Of a stretch of 64,000 nt of DNA, positions 38,888 through 48,211 are shown one piece after another. The position numbers and the translations under genes are program-made. This DNA comes from Phyllobacterium myrsinacearum (GTDB taxonomy: Bacteria > Pseudomonadota > Alphaproteobacteria > Rhizobiales > Rhizobiaceae): contig NZ_JACGXN010000001.1 in the NCBI RefSeq assembly GCF_014138285.1, forward strand, positions 1,477,314-1,541,313, in the 5' to 3' direction. The notes beneath the pieces were generated by a model, which did not search any database, was not told where the DNA came from, and saw nothing but the letters and a program-made list of their open reading frames with translations. Within the stretch, counting starts at the first letter, position 1. Every line of letters starts with the position of its first letter.

Positions 38888-39056
38888 CTAGTGGTCCGAT
38901 TCTGGCATTTGCACCCCTTTGATACAAGCCATTCAGGCAAATGTCAGAATCAAAGGACCACTAGCAAGTGCATGATTCCAGTGGAACTTTGAATTTGACA
39001 TTCGCTTACCCTGCGCGACGTCAAATGGGATGCGAATGTCAAATCCGTTCCACTGG
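38888..39056. repeat. Four related arms forming two inverted repeats between hisB and hslV
   Basis: Arms 38888-38912 and 38937-38964 form one inverted pair (spacer 24 nt). Arms 38978-39005 and 39032-39056 form a second (spacer 26 nt). All four share a pattern like C(T/C)AGTGG..C(TTT)GAxTxTGACATT(T/C)GC when read in the same sense. The pairs are similar but not identical, so they diverged from a common unit. They sit in the hisB/hslV divergent promoter region (369 nt without a gene). Confidence 0.8.
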
Positions 39057-39123
39057 TGCTGGCCTTCTAGATCAGGAATGCCGAATCTCCAAATGCTTTG
39101 ATGGCGCGGGTTAAACGACAGAT

Positions 39124-39151
39124 TTGCAATTCCGAAGCGGCATCATACATA
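39124..39151 (+). promoter_or_regulatory. Possible hslV promoter
   Basis: TTGCAA (39124-39129), 16 nt, then TACATA (39146-39151), about 70 nt before the hslV start. A heat-shock promoter is expected for hslVU, but I could not match a sigma-32 consensus with confidence. Confidence 0.25.
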
Positions 39152-39219
39152 AGTTGCATAGAAGGGGTTCGATCTGCCGCCATTTGGGGCATAGTCGGAC
39201 CTGCTTGAAGGAGATTCGA

Positions 39220-39774
39220 ATGCAAGAACACAATCCCTCCACAATGTACGGGACCACGATTGTTACTGTCCGCAAGGGTGGAAAAGTCGTCATTGCCGGC
39301 GACGGCCAGGTGAGCCTCGGCAATACCGTCATGAAAGGCAACGCGCGCAAGGTGCGCCGTATCGGCAAAGGCAATGTTATTGCGGGATTTGCCGGTGCAA
39401 CTGCCGACGCCTTTACCCTCTTAGAACGGCTTGAAAGCAAGCTGGAGCAATATCCCGACCAGTTGATGCGTGCCTGTGTCGAGCTTGCCAAGGACTGGCG
39501 CACGGACCGTTATCTGCGCCGCCTTGAAGCCATGATGCTGGTCGCCGACAAGTCGGTTACACTCGCGCTTACCGGTAATGGCGACGTTCTGGAACCAGAA
39601 CACGGTGTCATGGCCATTGGATCCGGCGGCAATTTTGCGCTGGCTGCGGCACGTGCGCTCGTCGATACGGACAAGAATGCGGAGGAGATCGCCCGCAAAG
39701 CCATGGAAATCGCCGCTGATATCTGCATTTTCACCAATACGAGTGTGACGCTCGAGACGATCGATGCCGAGTGA
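39220..39774 (+). CDS. hslV: ATP-dependent protease subunit HslV
   Basis: 184 aa peptidase of the HslUV protease. The mature enzyme starts at Thr12, in [14 protein letters not shown], after removal of a short propeptide. Also [20 protein letters not shown] and the end [10 protein letters not shown]. The ATG at 39220 has GAAGGAG 6 nt upstream. Separated from hslU by a GNAT gene, all three overlapping. Confidence 0.96.
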   Translation: MQEHNPSTMYGTTIVTVRKGGKVVIAGDGQVSLGNTVMKGNARKVRRIGKGNVIAGFAGATADAFTLLERLESKLEQYPDQLMRACVELAKDWRTDRYLRRLEAMMLVADKSVTLALTGNGDVLEPEHGVMAIGSGGNFALAAARALVDTDKNAEEIARKAMEIAADICIFTNTSVTLETIDAE

Positions 39775-40279
39775 ACCATCCTACCGCTTCAGGCCGCTGG
39801 AGCCGGACGATCTGGATCTGATTTCAGACTGGCTGGCTGAGCCGCATGTGGCCGAATGGTGGGGCGACGATCCCAAGGAAGAGTTCAACGCCATTGCGGC
39901 GCATATGGACAGCATATCCGTCGAGCCCTTCATCATCACGCTGGATGAAAGACCAATCGGCTATATGCAGACCTATGATCCGCATCTTGAGGACGATCAC
40001 CCCTATCAGGATCAGCCGACCGGCACACTTGGCCTTGATCAGTTCATCGGAGTACCGGGGCTGGTCAATGCAGGGCACGGGTCACGCCTGATCGATGAGT
40101 TTGTTTCCGCACTCTTCGACGAAGGCGTGCCACGCGTGATCCTTGACCCCGATCCGGCCAATGCGCGCGCAATCAAAGCTTACACGAATGCGGGTTTTAT
40201 CCCTTTCGGTACCCGCACCTCCATTTACGGCCCTGCCCTGATGATGGCACGGGACAATCCAGATGAAATGAGACCATAA
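39764..40279 (+). CDS. GNAT-family acetyltransferase, AAC(6')-like
   Basis: 171 aa. Resembles the AAC(6')-type GNAT group: [18 protein letters not shown] at the N-terminus, [21 protein letters not shown], the acetyl-CoA loop in [10 protein letters not shown] and [18 protein letters not shown]. The substrate is unknown, and resistance should not be assumed. It overlaps hslV by 11 nt and hslU by 1 nt (TAATG), so it is translated with the protease. This layout is common in Rhizobiales. Confidence 0.82.
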   Translation: MPSEPSYRFRPLEPDDLDLISDWLAEPHVAEWWGDDPKEEFNAIAAHMDSISVEPFIITLDERPIGYMQTYDPHLEDDHPYQDQPTGTLGLDQFIGVPGLVNAGHGSRLIDEFVSALFDEGVPRVILDPDPANARAIKAYTNAGFIPFGTRTSIYGPALMMARDNPDEMRP

Positions 40280-41586
40280 TGACAACATTTTCTCCCCGCG
40301 AAATCGTCTCTGAACTCGACCGGTTCATTATCGGTCAGAAAGACGCGAAACGTGCTGTTGCTATTGCCCTGCGCAACCGCTGGCGCCGCCAGCAGCTCGA
40401 AGGGCAGATGCGTGAAGAAGTCATGCCCAAGAACATCCTCATGATCGGGCCCACCGGCGTTGGCAAGACGGAAATCTCCCGCCGCCTCGCCCGTTTGGCA
40501 GGCGCACCGTTCATCAAGGTTGAAGCCACCAAATTCACGGAAGTCGGCTATGTCGGCCGTGATGTCGAACAGATCATCCGCGATCTCGTCGAGGTCGCGA
40601 TCGGTCTCGTTCGCGAAAAGAAACGCGAAGACGTGAAGGCCAAAGCCCATCTCAATGCAGAGGAACGGGTGCTCGATGCGCTGGTCGGCAAGACTGCCAG
40701 CCCGGCAACGCGGGACTCGTTCCGCAAGAAACTGCGCGACGGCTTGATCGACGACAAGGAAATTGAAGTCGAAATTGCCGATTCCGGATCAGGCATGCCC
40801 AATTTCGAGCTGCCAGGCATGCCGGGTGCCAATATCGGCGTCCTCAATCTCAGCGATATGCTCGGCAAAGCCATGGGCAGCCGTACCAAGACCGTCAAGA
40901 CGACGGTCAAGGAATCCTATGGCGTTCTGATCAATGACGAGTCCGACAAACTGCTTGATCAGGATCAGATCACCCAGGAAGCACTGCGCTCGGCAGAAAA
41001 TGACGGCATCGTCTTCCTCGACGAGATTGATAAGATTGCCGCCCGTGATGGCGGTATGGGTGCCGGTGTTTCGCGCGAGGGCGTGCAACGCGATCTGTTG
41101 CCACTCGTCGAAGGCACCACCGTTGCAACAAAATACGGCCCAATCAAAACGGACCATATCCTGTTCATCGCGTCAGGTGCTTTCCACGTCTCCAAGCCAT
41201 CTGACCTTCTGCCGGAGCTGCAGGGCCGCTTGCCGATCCGCGTAGAGCTGAGTGCCCTGACGCGCGATGACATGCGCCGGATTCTGACCGAACCAGAAGC
41301 CAGCTTGCTCAAGCAGTACATCGCCCTGCTGGCGACGGAAGAGGTGAAGCTGGAGATCACGGACGACGCAATTGATGCGCTGGCCGATATCGCCGTTGAC
41401 CTCAATTCAACGGTCGAGAATATCGGTGCGCGTCGCCTGCAGACGGTGATGGAACGTGTGCTCGACGATATTTCGTTCAATGCGCCTGATAAGGCCGGCG
41501 CGGAATACACAATCGACGCCAAGTATGTGCGCGAAACGGTCGGAGATCTCGCGAAAAACACCGATCTGTCGCGGTTCATTCTCTAG
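40279..41586 (+). CDS. hslU: ATP-dependent protease ATPase subunit HslU
   Basis: 435 aa AAA+ unfoldase capping Hsl[21 protein letters not shown], Walker [16 protein letters not shown] near 57-71, Walker [12 protein letters not shown], the sensor region [12 protein letters not shown], and the C-terminal tail DLSRFIL that docks into HslV. Full length. Confidence 0.96.
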   Translation: MTTFSPREIVSELDRFIIGQKDAKRAVAIALRNRWRRQQLEGQMREEVMPKNILMIGPTGVGKTEISRRLARLAGAPFIKVEATKFTEVGYVGRDVEQIIRDLVEVAIGLVREKKREDVKAKAHLNAEERVLDALVGKTASPATRDSFRKKLRDGLIDDKEIEVEIADSGSGMPNFELPGMPGANIGVLNLSDMLGKAMGSRTKTVKTTVKESYGVLINDESDKLLDQDQITQEALRSAENDGIVFLDEIDKIAARDGGMGAGVSREGVQRDLLPLVEGTTVATKYGPIKTDHILFIASGAFHVSKPSDLLPELQGRLPIRVELSALTRDDMRRILTEPEASLLKQYIALLATEEVKLEITDDAIDALADIAVDLNSTVENIGARRLQTVMERVLDDISFNAPDKAGAEYTIDAKYVRETVGDLAKNTDLSRFIL

Positions 41587-41625
41587 TCGTGTGACAGATA
41601 AGCACCGTTTCGAGCTTATTACCGA

Positions 41626-41660
41626 TGCCCCCTCGACTTATGAGGGGGCATTTTTTATTT
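41626..41660 (+). terminator. Rho-independent terminator after hslU
   Basis: A 9-bp perfect stem TGCCCCCTC (41626-41634)/GAGGGGGCA (41642-41650) with a 7-nt loop, then six T. Confidence 0.9.
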
Positions 41661-41760
41661 TCGCGCAGCTCTGGCCGGAACCTGTTAAGGGAAGTTGTGT
41701 TTAACCATCTCCCGGAACATGCGTCCGTTCGTATGACTTGATCGAAATTCTGGACTGACA

Positions 41761-42729
41761 ATGAAACGACATCTGATCATTATCGCGACCACCTGCCTTC
41801 TTTCACTGTCCGCAGCCCTTCAGCCCGCAGCTGCAGTCACTGTCGTGCCGGAAGGCAATCGCAATGCGACTCAACCCAGTATTCCCCTTGCCTCGATTAA
41901 ACGAACAGGTGATCTGAATACAACGCATGAAGCGAAATATCAGAAGATCTACAATCTCTTGAAATCCGATTCGAAGCTACGTTCTAAAATTTCGAGCGTT
42001 GCCAGAACTTACGGCATTGATCCGGTTCATATCGTAGGCGCCCTTGTGGGTGAGCATACGTATAACGTTGATGCCTATGACCGGCTTCAGACCTACTATG
42101 TGAAGGCCATTTCCTATGTAAAACAAGGGATTAGTTTTGATTATCAGGGAGAAAATATCAGTGATTTCATCAAACGCCCGCAGTTTTCCGAATGCGCACA
42201 GTACAAAGACAGTCTTCGCCTTTGGACGTGCCGGGAAGGTGTCTGGGAAACGGATTTCCGCGGCAAAACGGTCGGTGGCAAGCGTTTCCCTGAGAACCGG
42301 TTTGCGGCTGTATTCTTCCAGCCCTTCTATGCTGGGCAGACCTTTGGCCTTGGCCAGCTCAGCCCTTTGACAGCCCTGCAGATGACCGACATGGTCAATC
42401 GCTATTCAGGTTTGCCAAAACTTGATGCCGATCATGCGGCGGATGTCTACAAGACCATCATGGATCCGGATTTCACCCTCCCTTATATGGCAGCAACCAT
42501 CAAGGAATCCATTGATGTCTACCGGCGTGTGGCGGATTTCGACATTTCGAAAAACCCCGGCATTACGGCAACACTTTATAACACCGGTGGAGCTGATGCA
42601 CGGGCTCGCGCGCTTGCCAATGCGAATGCAACCCGGACGGCTGCGGGACAGCAGCCGCAATTGCCGGAAGAAAACTACTATGGCTGGCTGGTCAACAACA
42701 AGCTCGATCAATTGAAGGCTTTGTTCTAA
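41761..42729 (+). CDS. DUF1402 family exported protein
   Basis: 322 aa. An N-terminal signal peptide (MKRHLIIIATTCLLSLSAAL, cleavage probably after AAA near 26) predicts export to the periplasm. The middle shows IDPVHIVGALVGEHTYN and QTFGLGQLSPLTALQM, reminiscent of lytic-transglycosylase-like folds, but catalytic function is unproven. Recognised as DUF1402, a rhizobial family seen near hslU. It is convergent with the xre gene, overlapping it by 4 nt. Confidence 0.75.
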   Translation: MKRHLIIIATTCLLSLSAALQPAAAVTVVPEGNRNATQPSIPLASIKRTGDLNTTHEAKYQKIYNLLKSDSKLRSKISSVARTYGIDPVHIVGALVGEHTYNVDAYDRLQTYYVKAISYVKQGISFDYQGENISDFIKRPQFSECAQYKDSLRLWTCREGVWETDFRGKTVGGKRFPENRFAAVFFQPFYAGQTFGLGQLSPLTALQMTDMVNRYSGLPKLDADHAADVYKTIMDPDFTLPYMAATIKESIDVYRRVADFDISKNPGITATLYNTGGADARARALANANATRTAAGQQPQLPEENYYGWLVNNKLDQLKALF

Positions 42730-43097
42730 CGTCGGCGTTTGCCGGCTGCTCGTTTGAGCTGGTCGATCAACGACTGAACCGCCTCGGCGTCTAGCTCGCG
42801 AATATGGGCCGAGATCAAATTGGTTAGTTCAGTTGCTGCAGGTGAAAGGCCACCTGTGTCAATCGTGATACGCGGGTGGGATATCATCGCGAGGCGTTGC
42901 AGCTCCTCAGCCTCGTCCCAGATGATGTTAAAATACTGAATAATCCGCTGGAGCTTATCCCAGGTTGGCTGTCCACGCCTTCCATGCTCAAGTGCCGAAA
43001 GATAAGCGGCTGAAACACCGATGGCCTTCGCCATGTCCTTCTGCGAAACGCCGCGCTGGTCCCTCAGCTGACGCAATCTCTCACCGAACGGCGTCAT
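42726..43097 (-). CDS. XRE-family transcriptional regulator
   Basis: 123 aa. Helix-turn-helix at about 6-60: ERLRQLRDQRGVSQKDMAKA then IGVSAAYLSALEHGRRG. The C-terminal part is helical and may dimerise. The ATG at 43097 follows GGAGG and overlaps the smr stop as ATGA. Translation coupled to smr and mltA suggests envelope-related or self regulation; targets are unknown. Confidence 0.85.
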   Translation of the reverse strand: MTPFGERLRQLRDQRGVSQKDMAKAIGVSAAYLSALEHGRRGQPTWDKLQRIIQYFNIIWDEAEELQRLAMISHPRITIDTGGLSPAATELTNLISAHIRELDAEAVQSLIDQLKRAAGKRRR

Positions 43098-43651
43098 GAT
43101 ACCTCCGGTATCCTGCGCATACGCACATAGATGGCACCGGTTCCGCCGTGATTGCGAGCAGCGTCTTCGTAGCCGTTCACAAGGGTGCGGAACGGTGGCG
43201 TCGTGAACCACAGGGGTACAGCCTGACGCAAAACTCCATCGCTTCCCAGGGATGACCCCTTCCCGGTGATGACAAGCACATGCCGCAATTCACGCTGATG
43301 CGCACGGCGAAGAAAACCGAGCAGCAGCCCATAGGCTTCGCTCTGCGTCAGGCCATGCAGATCGATCCGACCTTCTATGACCACTCGCCCTCGGGAAATT
43401 TTCTTGTGGGTCGGACGGTCAATCGGATGGAGGCGATGAACGGGTACGGATGGTTTTGCTGGAGACGGTACCGGCATTGCCTTTGACTTGATTTTCTCTG
43501 GCGCAGATGGATTGACTGCCGCTTGATCTTGCAACTCATCAAGCAGGAATTCCATCTTGTCCTTACCCTTCAGGGGCCGGGTGGATTTCGCAACTTTCTC
43601 CCAAAGAATACGGTCTTCAATGTTAGAAAATTCATCTTTGGGCCGCTTCAT
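43094..43651 (-). CDS. Smr-domain protein
   Basis: 185 aa. A disordered N-terminal half (about 30-85, rich in Pro/Lys) precedes the Smr domain (about 93-180) with RIDLHGLTQSEA, VLVITGKGS and HGGTGAIYVRMRR. Smr domains are nucleases or nucleic-acid binders, as at the C-terminus of MutS2. The role of the stand-alone form is unclear. ATGA overlaps on both sides join it to mltA and xre. Confidence 0.85.
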   Translation of the reverse strand: MKRPKDEFSNIEDRILWEKVAKSTRPLKGKDKMEFLLDELQDQAAVNPSAPEKIKSKAMPVPSPAKPSVPVHRLHPIDRPTHKKISRGRVVIEGRIDLHGLTQSEAYGLLLGFLRRAHQRELRHVLVITGKGSSLGSDGVLRQAVPLWFTTPPFRTLVNGYEDAARNHGGTGAIYVRMRRIPEVS

Positions 43652-44748
43652 GCCGGGCTCGTGAACAAGGACCGAGGTACAAGCGCAAAAAAGTCAGCAT
43701 CATGACGAATGTGTCCGGCGATTTCACCTGCTGCATCTCCGGACCCGGCAAAAAGATCGCCGCGCGCAGGCCCGACAATGGCCGATCCGGTATCCTGGGC
43801 AATCATCAACCGGGCAAAGCTCTCTCCGCCGAAAGCCTTCAAGGATGGGGCTGCGATATAAAAAGGTGTGCCGAATGTATGCAGCAGATGGTCAACGGCA
43901 AGGGAACGCCCTCCCGTCAGCGGGACCTTGGCGGCGGCAATTGGCCCGAGTGATGCATCGTCAACAGCAGCCTCGCGAAAGAAAATATAGGATCGGTTGT
44001 TCCACAGCAGGTTTTGAATCTGTTCGGGATGGTTGGCAAGCCATGCCCGGATAGCCTGCATGGACATCTCATCCAGCGGTATTTCACCACGGTCCAAAAG
44101 GATTTTTCCAACACCGGTAAAACGGTGACCTGTCTTTGCGGCATAGGTGATACGACGCAGGCGGCCGTCAGTCATCTTCAATCTGGCGGCTCCCTGAACG
44201 TGGATGAAAAACGCATCTACCGGACTTTCAACGAAGGCAATTTCCAGATTTTGTCCGTTGAGTGCTCCGCTCTCAATGGCAGCCCGGTCAAAATATTCGA
44301 CCAGTCCTGTCCCGGTTTGCCTGGCAAAAGCGAAGTAGGGATCAAAACCGTCGGGTCTGTTGCCATCATCCACATCTACCAGATCACCCGGGCGGCTGAG
44401 GAACGGAACCGTATAACGCCCCGTTCGAACAGGCGAAGCAACAACCTCCGGCTCGTAAAAGCCCGTGACAAAACCATGTCCGGTTTCCGTGCTTTCGATG
44501 CGTGCCGGATGGAACCACTTCTCGAAAAACTGTCGTGCCTGCTCGTCATTTTCGACCAATGTTTCACGTGAATCAGTGAAAATGGGTGCCAGGGCGGCAA
44601 ATGTTATGCCAAGGGAGCCGCTTTTATAGGGCTTCTCGGAAACCCTTGATGCGGAACGCCGAAAGGCATGAAAGGCTTCGAGCTGGTGGTCTTTTCCCCA
44701 GCCGGGGCACTCGGTGAATGCCACCGGTTTGAAGAGAGGGGAAAGCAT
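43648..44748 (-). CDS. mltA: MltA-type lytic transglycosylase
   Basis: 366 aa. MltA fold with GFVTGFYEPEVVAS near 100, DAFFIHVQGAARLKM and the 3D domain MIAQDTGSAIVGPARGD (two Asp of the active groove) near 310-325. Cuts peptidoglycan to 1,6-anhydro products. No lipobox or signal peptide is visible in the N-terminus MLSPLFKPVAFTE; a missed upstream start or another export route is possible. A one-mismatch parS site lies inside the gene at 44560. Confidence 0.88.
   Translation of the reverse strand: MLSPLFKPVAFTECPGWGKDHQLEAFHAFRRSASRVSEKPYKSGSLGITFAALAPIFTDSRETLVENDEQARQFFEKWFHPARIESTETGHGFVTGFYEPEVVASPVRTGRYTVPFLSRPGDLVDVDDGNRPDGFDPYFAFARQTGTGLVEYFDRAAIESGALNGQNLEIAFVESPVDAFFIHVQGAARLKMTDGRLRRITYAAKTGHRFTGVGKILLDRGEIPLDEMSMQAIRAWLANHPEQIQNLLWNNRSYIFFREAAVDDASLGPIAAAKVPLTGGRSLAVDHLLHTFGTPFYIAAPSLKAFGGESFARLMIAQDTGSAIVGPARGDLFAGSGDAAGEIAGHIRHDADFFALVPRSLFTSPA
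44560..44575. other. parS: parS-like site inside mltA
   Basis: TGTTTCACGTGAATCA, one mismatch from the palindrome TGTTTCACGTGAAACA. It lies about 6 kb on the other side of the proposed origin from the parAB sites. Confidence 0.6.
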
Positions 44749-44772
44749 CGTGGTGCGCTCGCGACAGGAGAA

Positions 44773-45474
44773 TCAATCTTCGGCTTCGGTCGCAACAAGC
44801 TTCCAGTTTGGATCCTTCGAGCGCGTATCGCGCGAATAGGTCCAGACATCCTTGACTTCCGCAACTGCTTCCTTGTCGCCGTCGATAACATTGTCGTCCT
44901 TATCGAGCGTTGCGGAAATCAGCTCGCTGACGATGCGGACAGTGATATGGGCTTCGCTGCCTTTCATCTCTGCACCTGTTATTTCGGCCTTGTTGATACC
45001 GACAAACGAGGACTGCACTTTTTCACCACGTGATTCGCGATCGGAAATGGCTGAGACAAACCCATCGAACACTTCCCGGGACAGAAGCGACTTCAATGTC
45101 TTTCGATCTCCGTCAGCAAAAGACATCACAATCATCTCGTAGGCCATTTTCGAGCCTTCAAGGAACTTGACCGGATCGAATGCCGGATCGGCATTCTGGA
45201 TAGCTCTCAAACCATCGTTGAGCGGCGTACCCGGCTTGGCCAGCGTATCCACCTTCTCGAACTGGTTTTCTTTTGGTTCGCCACGACGTGGCAATGACAC
45301 GACATTGTCGCCGGGTTTGGCCTTGTCGTCGACCTCTGTCGTACGCGACGACGTGTAAGGGTTGAACGGTGGACGCTCGCTGCCAGTGCGACGACCAAGG
45401 ACCTTGCGCAGCTGTAAAAAGATTACCACCGCTGCCACGAAGAAGAAAATCGTTCCGAAGTCCAGATATTCCAT
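44773..45474 (-). CDS. Tim44-like domain protein
   Basis: 233 aa. One membrane helix at the N-terminus (MEYLDFGTIFFFVAAVVIFL), a low-complexity linker (about 25-70), then a Tim44 domain (about 85-230) with DPVKFLEGSKMAYEMIVMSF and the end VWTYSRDTRSKDPNWKL. Related alphaproteobacterial proteins (TimA) are membrane-attached, and the fold is that of mitochondrial import Tim44. The ATG at 45474 best matches relatives; one at 45486 adds four residues. Just upstream of mltA in an envelope gene set. Confidence 0.8.
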   Translation of the reverse strand: MEYLDFGTIFFFVAAVVIFLQLRKVLGRRTGSERPPFNPYTSSRTTEVDDKAKPGDNVVSLPRRGEPKENQFEKVDTLAKPGTPLNDGLRAIQNADPAFDPVKFLEGSKMAYEMIVMSFADGDRKTLKSLLSREVFDGFVSAISDRESRGEKVQSSFVGINKAEITGAEMKGSEAHITVRIVSELISATLDKDDNVIDGDKEAVAEVKDVWTYSRDTRSKDPNWKLVATEAED

Positions 45475-45666
45475 GTCGCCTGCCATTCATCCCTAAATTC
45501 AGTCGGCCATTGATTTTGCGGCCATCACGGTTTTGTCGAATTACCAAAAACATATAGATTGCGGAAGGCAATCATACAAATGCTCATGTTCACTCCCTAT
45601 ATATAGGCATGAAATCGACGCCGGGTATGGATTATAACCGGATATGTCATTTGAAAGGTAAATTAG

Positions 45667-46152
45667 TTGCGATCCTCTTTTATACCCCTGCTGCTGCTTG
45701 CGCTTCCGTTTCTGGAAATTGCCGGTTTCATTGTGGTCGGCAGCAAGATCGGCGTCCTGGCGACTCTCGGTCTGATCATCCTATCGATGTTCCTCGGCGT
45801 TTTCCTACTGCGCCTGCAGGGTTTTGGTATTGTGCAGAAAATCCGATCCGAAACAGCGGCGGGGCGTACACCGAGCCGGGAATTGGTGCATGGTGTCATG
45901 CTGTTCTTTGCGGCATTCCTGCTGATCATCCCCGGTTTCATCACGGATATCATCGGTCTGCTGCTGTTCATCCCGGCCGTGCGTGACATCGGCTGGCGTT
46001 TTGTCCAAAGCCGGGTGGTCGTAGTCAATTCTGGTACTCCTGGTTATTCGCGTTCCGGTTCTTCCAGCCCTGCGGACCGTGTCATAGAGCTTGACCCGGA
46101 AGACTACTCCAGAAAATCTGATCCCAATACTCCGTGGAAACCGAAAGAATAG
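45667..46152 (+). CDS. fxsA: FxsA-family membrane protein
   Basis: 161 aa. Two to three membrane helices (about 4-25, 28-47, 76-102) with LLALPFLEIAGFIVVGSKIG and the G(F)LTD-like IIPGFITDIIGLLLFIPAVR, typical of FxsA. E. coli FxsA relieves phage F exclusion; the general role is unknown. Starts at TTG (45667), the only fitting start, with AAAGG upstream. Divergent from the Tim44 gene. Confidence 0.88.
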   Translation: MRSSFIPLLLLALPFLEIAGFIVVGSKIGVLATLGLIILSMFLGVFLLRLQGFGIVQKIRSETAAGRTPSRELVHGVMLFFAAFLLIIPGFITDIIGLLLFIPAVRDIGWRFVQSRVVVVNSGTPGYSRSGSSSPADRVIELDPEDYSRKSDPNTPWKPKE

Positions 46153-46268
46153 CACTAGGACGATAGGATGAACGCTCGCGGCTTGCCTCGCTGTGGCTCT
46201 CATGCTAGCCAGCCATCATTCATTCGATAACCGCCAAAGCGGACGCAACGAGAGAAGGTTTCCAGACA

Positions 46269-46775
46269 ATGGCTCAAAAGCCTGATGAAAAGGCCGAAAA
46301 CGGCAATGAAGCGACCAATGGCAATGGGAGCGTCCAGCAGCAGACACTGAACATCCTCGCTCAGTATGTGAAGGATCTTTCCTTCGAAAGTCCTGGTGCA
46401 CCATTGTCGCTGCGCCCGCGCGATAAAGCTCCCGGCATCAGCATCAACGTGAATGTCAACGCCAATCCGATTGCCGAGAACGACTTCGATGTTGTTCTGA
46501 CCCTCACAGCACGTGCTGGCGAAGGCAAGGAAGTCCTGTTCAACGCAGAACTCGTGTATGGCGGTGTTTTCCGTCTGGAAGGTTTCCCGCAGGAACATCT
46601 TCTGCCGCTGCTTTTCATTGAATGCCCGCGCCTGCTCTTCCCGTTCGCTCGTCAGATCATTGCCGAGGCGACCCGTAATGGCGGCTTCCCGCCGCTGATG
46701 ATTGACCCGATTGATTTCGCGCAGATGTTCCAGCAGCGTATGGCTGAAGAACAGGCCAAGTCTATGGTCAGCTAA
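46269..46775 (+). CDS. secB: Protein-export chaperone SecB
   Basis: 168 aa. Tetrameric chaperone that keeps preproteins unfolded and hands them to SecA. Signature [16 protein letters not shown], then [24 protein letters not shown] and [19 protein letters not shown] disordered N-terminal extension (about 1-24). Monocistronic, with a terminator after it. Confidence 0.96.
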   Translation: MAQKPDEKAENGNEATNGNGSVQQQTLNILAQYVKDLSFESPGAPLSLRPRDKAPGISINVNVNANPIAENDFDVVLTLTARAGEGKEVLFNAELVYGGVFRLEGFPQEHLLPLLFIECPRLLFPFARQIIAEATRNGGFPPLMIDPIDFAQMFQQRMAEEQAKSMVS

Positions 46776-46796
46776 CCAATTGTCTTACAGGACAGC

Positions 46797-46826
46797 AAAA
46801 ACCCGGGCTTGACCCGGGTTTTTTGT
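46797..46826. terminator. Bidirectional terminator between secB and dnaQ
   Basis: A 9-bp perfect stem AAACCCGGG (46799-46807)/CCCGGGTTT (46813-46821) with a 5-nt loop; T run on both strands. Confidence 0.88.
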
Positions 46827-46837
46827 TGCCTTGATTT

Positions 46838-47545
46838 TCAGAGAGCCGCTATCCGCTCGTTCCAGATGGCTTTCTCGCCAATCTTCTCAACCAGTATTTC
46901 GTGGGCCTGTTTTTCTGCATCAGTCAAGCGGGGTGCGAGCGGCACGGCACGACGGGCGATCACAACAACCGTGTCTGTATTGGTGGATTGCTTACTGTCA
47001 GATTGTTCGGCAACGGTCAGCCCCAGAGCAGCCTGCTTTCCACCAATCAGCTCGATATAAACTTCCGCAAGCAGCTGCGAATCGAGCAACGCTCCGTGCA
47101 TTGTGCGGTGGCTGTTGTCGATTCCATAACGGCGGCACAATGCATCCAGCGAGTTTGGCCCCATCGGATGTTTGCGGCGGGCAAGTGCCAGCGTATCGAT
47201 AACCCGGTCATTGCTAATGGGAGGATGCCCAAGCCGATTCAGCTCGGCATTGATAAAGCCCATATCGAACGTGGCATTGTGGGCGATCAGCTTTGCCCCG
47301 TCGATGAATTCGAGAAACCGGTCGATAATCCCGGCAAAGACCGGTTCATCTTTCAGACGGTCATTGCTGATACCATGAACAGCAAGAGCATCCGGGTGGA
47401 CCTGTTTACCCTCCGGATTGATGAACACGTGAAATGTATTGCCGGTCGGAAAACGATTGACCATCTCCACACCGCCAATTTCGATCACGCGATCGTCCAG
47501 CCGGTCCAGCCCTGTTGTTTCCGTATCGAATATGATCTCGCGCAT
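46838..47545 (-). CDS. dnaQ: DNA polymerase III epsilon subunit (proofreading exonuclease)
   Basis: 235 aa. Exo I IIFDTETTGLDRLDDRVIEI, Exo II AHNATFDMGFINAEL and Exo III HGALLDSQLLAEVY (HxxxxD), the DEDDh set. Removes misincorporated bases as part of Pol III core. The ATG at 47545 (MREIIFDTETTG) has AAGGGATGA upstream; an ATG seven codons earlier is possible. Confidence 0.95.
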   Translation of the reverse strand: MREIIFDTETTGLDRLDDRVIEIGGVEMVNRFPTGNTFHVFINPEGKQVHPDALAVHGISNDRLKDEPVFAGIIDRFLEFIDGAKLIAHNATFDMGFINAELNRLGHPPISNDRVIDTLALARRKHPMGPNSLDALCRRYGIDNSHRTMHGALLDSQLLAEVYIELIGGKQAALGLTVAEQSDSKQSTNTDTVVVIARRAVPLAPRLTDAEKQAHEILVEKIGEKAIWNERIAAL

Positions 47546-47626
47546 GGATTCATCCCTTTGGCTCAAATTTCACGAATTGACCAGCCAACGCAAGATCAGG
47601 ACAGCAGTTTCCCCGCCTTCTCCCGA

Positions 47627-48211
47627 TCATGACTTCGTGAGAATGCGGATTATATCGTTGATATCGGCTCTCGTCGCATCGAATGTCTGATCGGTGTTGA
47701 CGATAAAATCCGCACGGCTGCGTTTCTCAGTGTCGGGAGTTTGGCGCATGAGAATCGCTTCAAGCTTTTCTGGGGTCATATCCAGTCGCGCCAATACACG
47801 CTTTTTCTGCACGTCTGCTGGCGCGCTGACAACGAGGATCTTATCCACCCTGCTATCGCCGCCTGTTTCAAACAGGAGCGGAATATCAATCACAACAAGC
47901 TTTGCACCCGCCGATCTGGCCTTGTCGCGAAACGCGTTCTCTTCCGATCGGACCAGCGGATGAACGATGGATTCCAGTTTTTTCAGCGCCTTGGGATTGC
48001 CGATGACTGCCTTCGATAGCCTGGTGCGATCAACGGCACCATTCTCGGAGGTTCCCGGAAATGCTGCTTCAATCAAAGGTGCAGCTACCCCGGAATAAAG
48101 CCGATGTACCGTTTCATCAGCTGAATACACCGGAACGCCGGCATCAATGAACATCTGGGCGGCAGTCGATTTACCCATACCGATTGACCCGGTCAGTCCC
48201 AGCACGATCAT
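47627..48211 (-). CDS. coaE: Dephospho-CoA kinase
   Basis: 194 aa. Last step of CoA synthesis. P-loop [17 protein letters not shown], then [14 protein letters not shown] and [12 protein letters not shown]. The ATG overlaps the aroE stop as ATGA. The other CoA gene in the window, coaA, is 13 kb away. Confidence 0.95.
   Translation of the reverse strand: MIVLGLTGSIGMGKSTAAQMFIDAGVPVYSADETVHRLYSGVAAPLIEAAFPGTSENGAVDRTRLSKAVIGNPKALKKLESIVHPLVRSEENAFRDKARSAGAKLVVIDIPLLFETGGDSRVDKILVVSAPADVQKKRVLARLDMTPEKLEAILMRQTPDTEKRSRADFIVNTDQTFDATRADINDIIRILTKS

Noticed and set aside
39764-40279. Aminoglycoside resistance gene
   Set aside because: AAC(6')-like GNAT proteins between hslV and hslU are core genes in the group; there is no mobile context.
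47424-47436. CACGTG within dnaQ as a further parS
   Set aside because: Only the core and one flank match; the left arm lacks GTTT, giving several mismatches.
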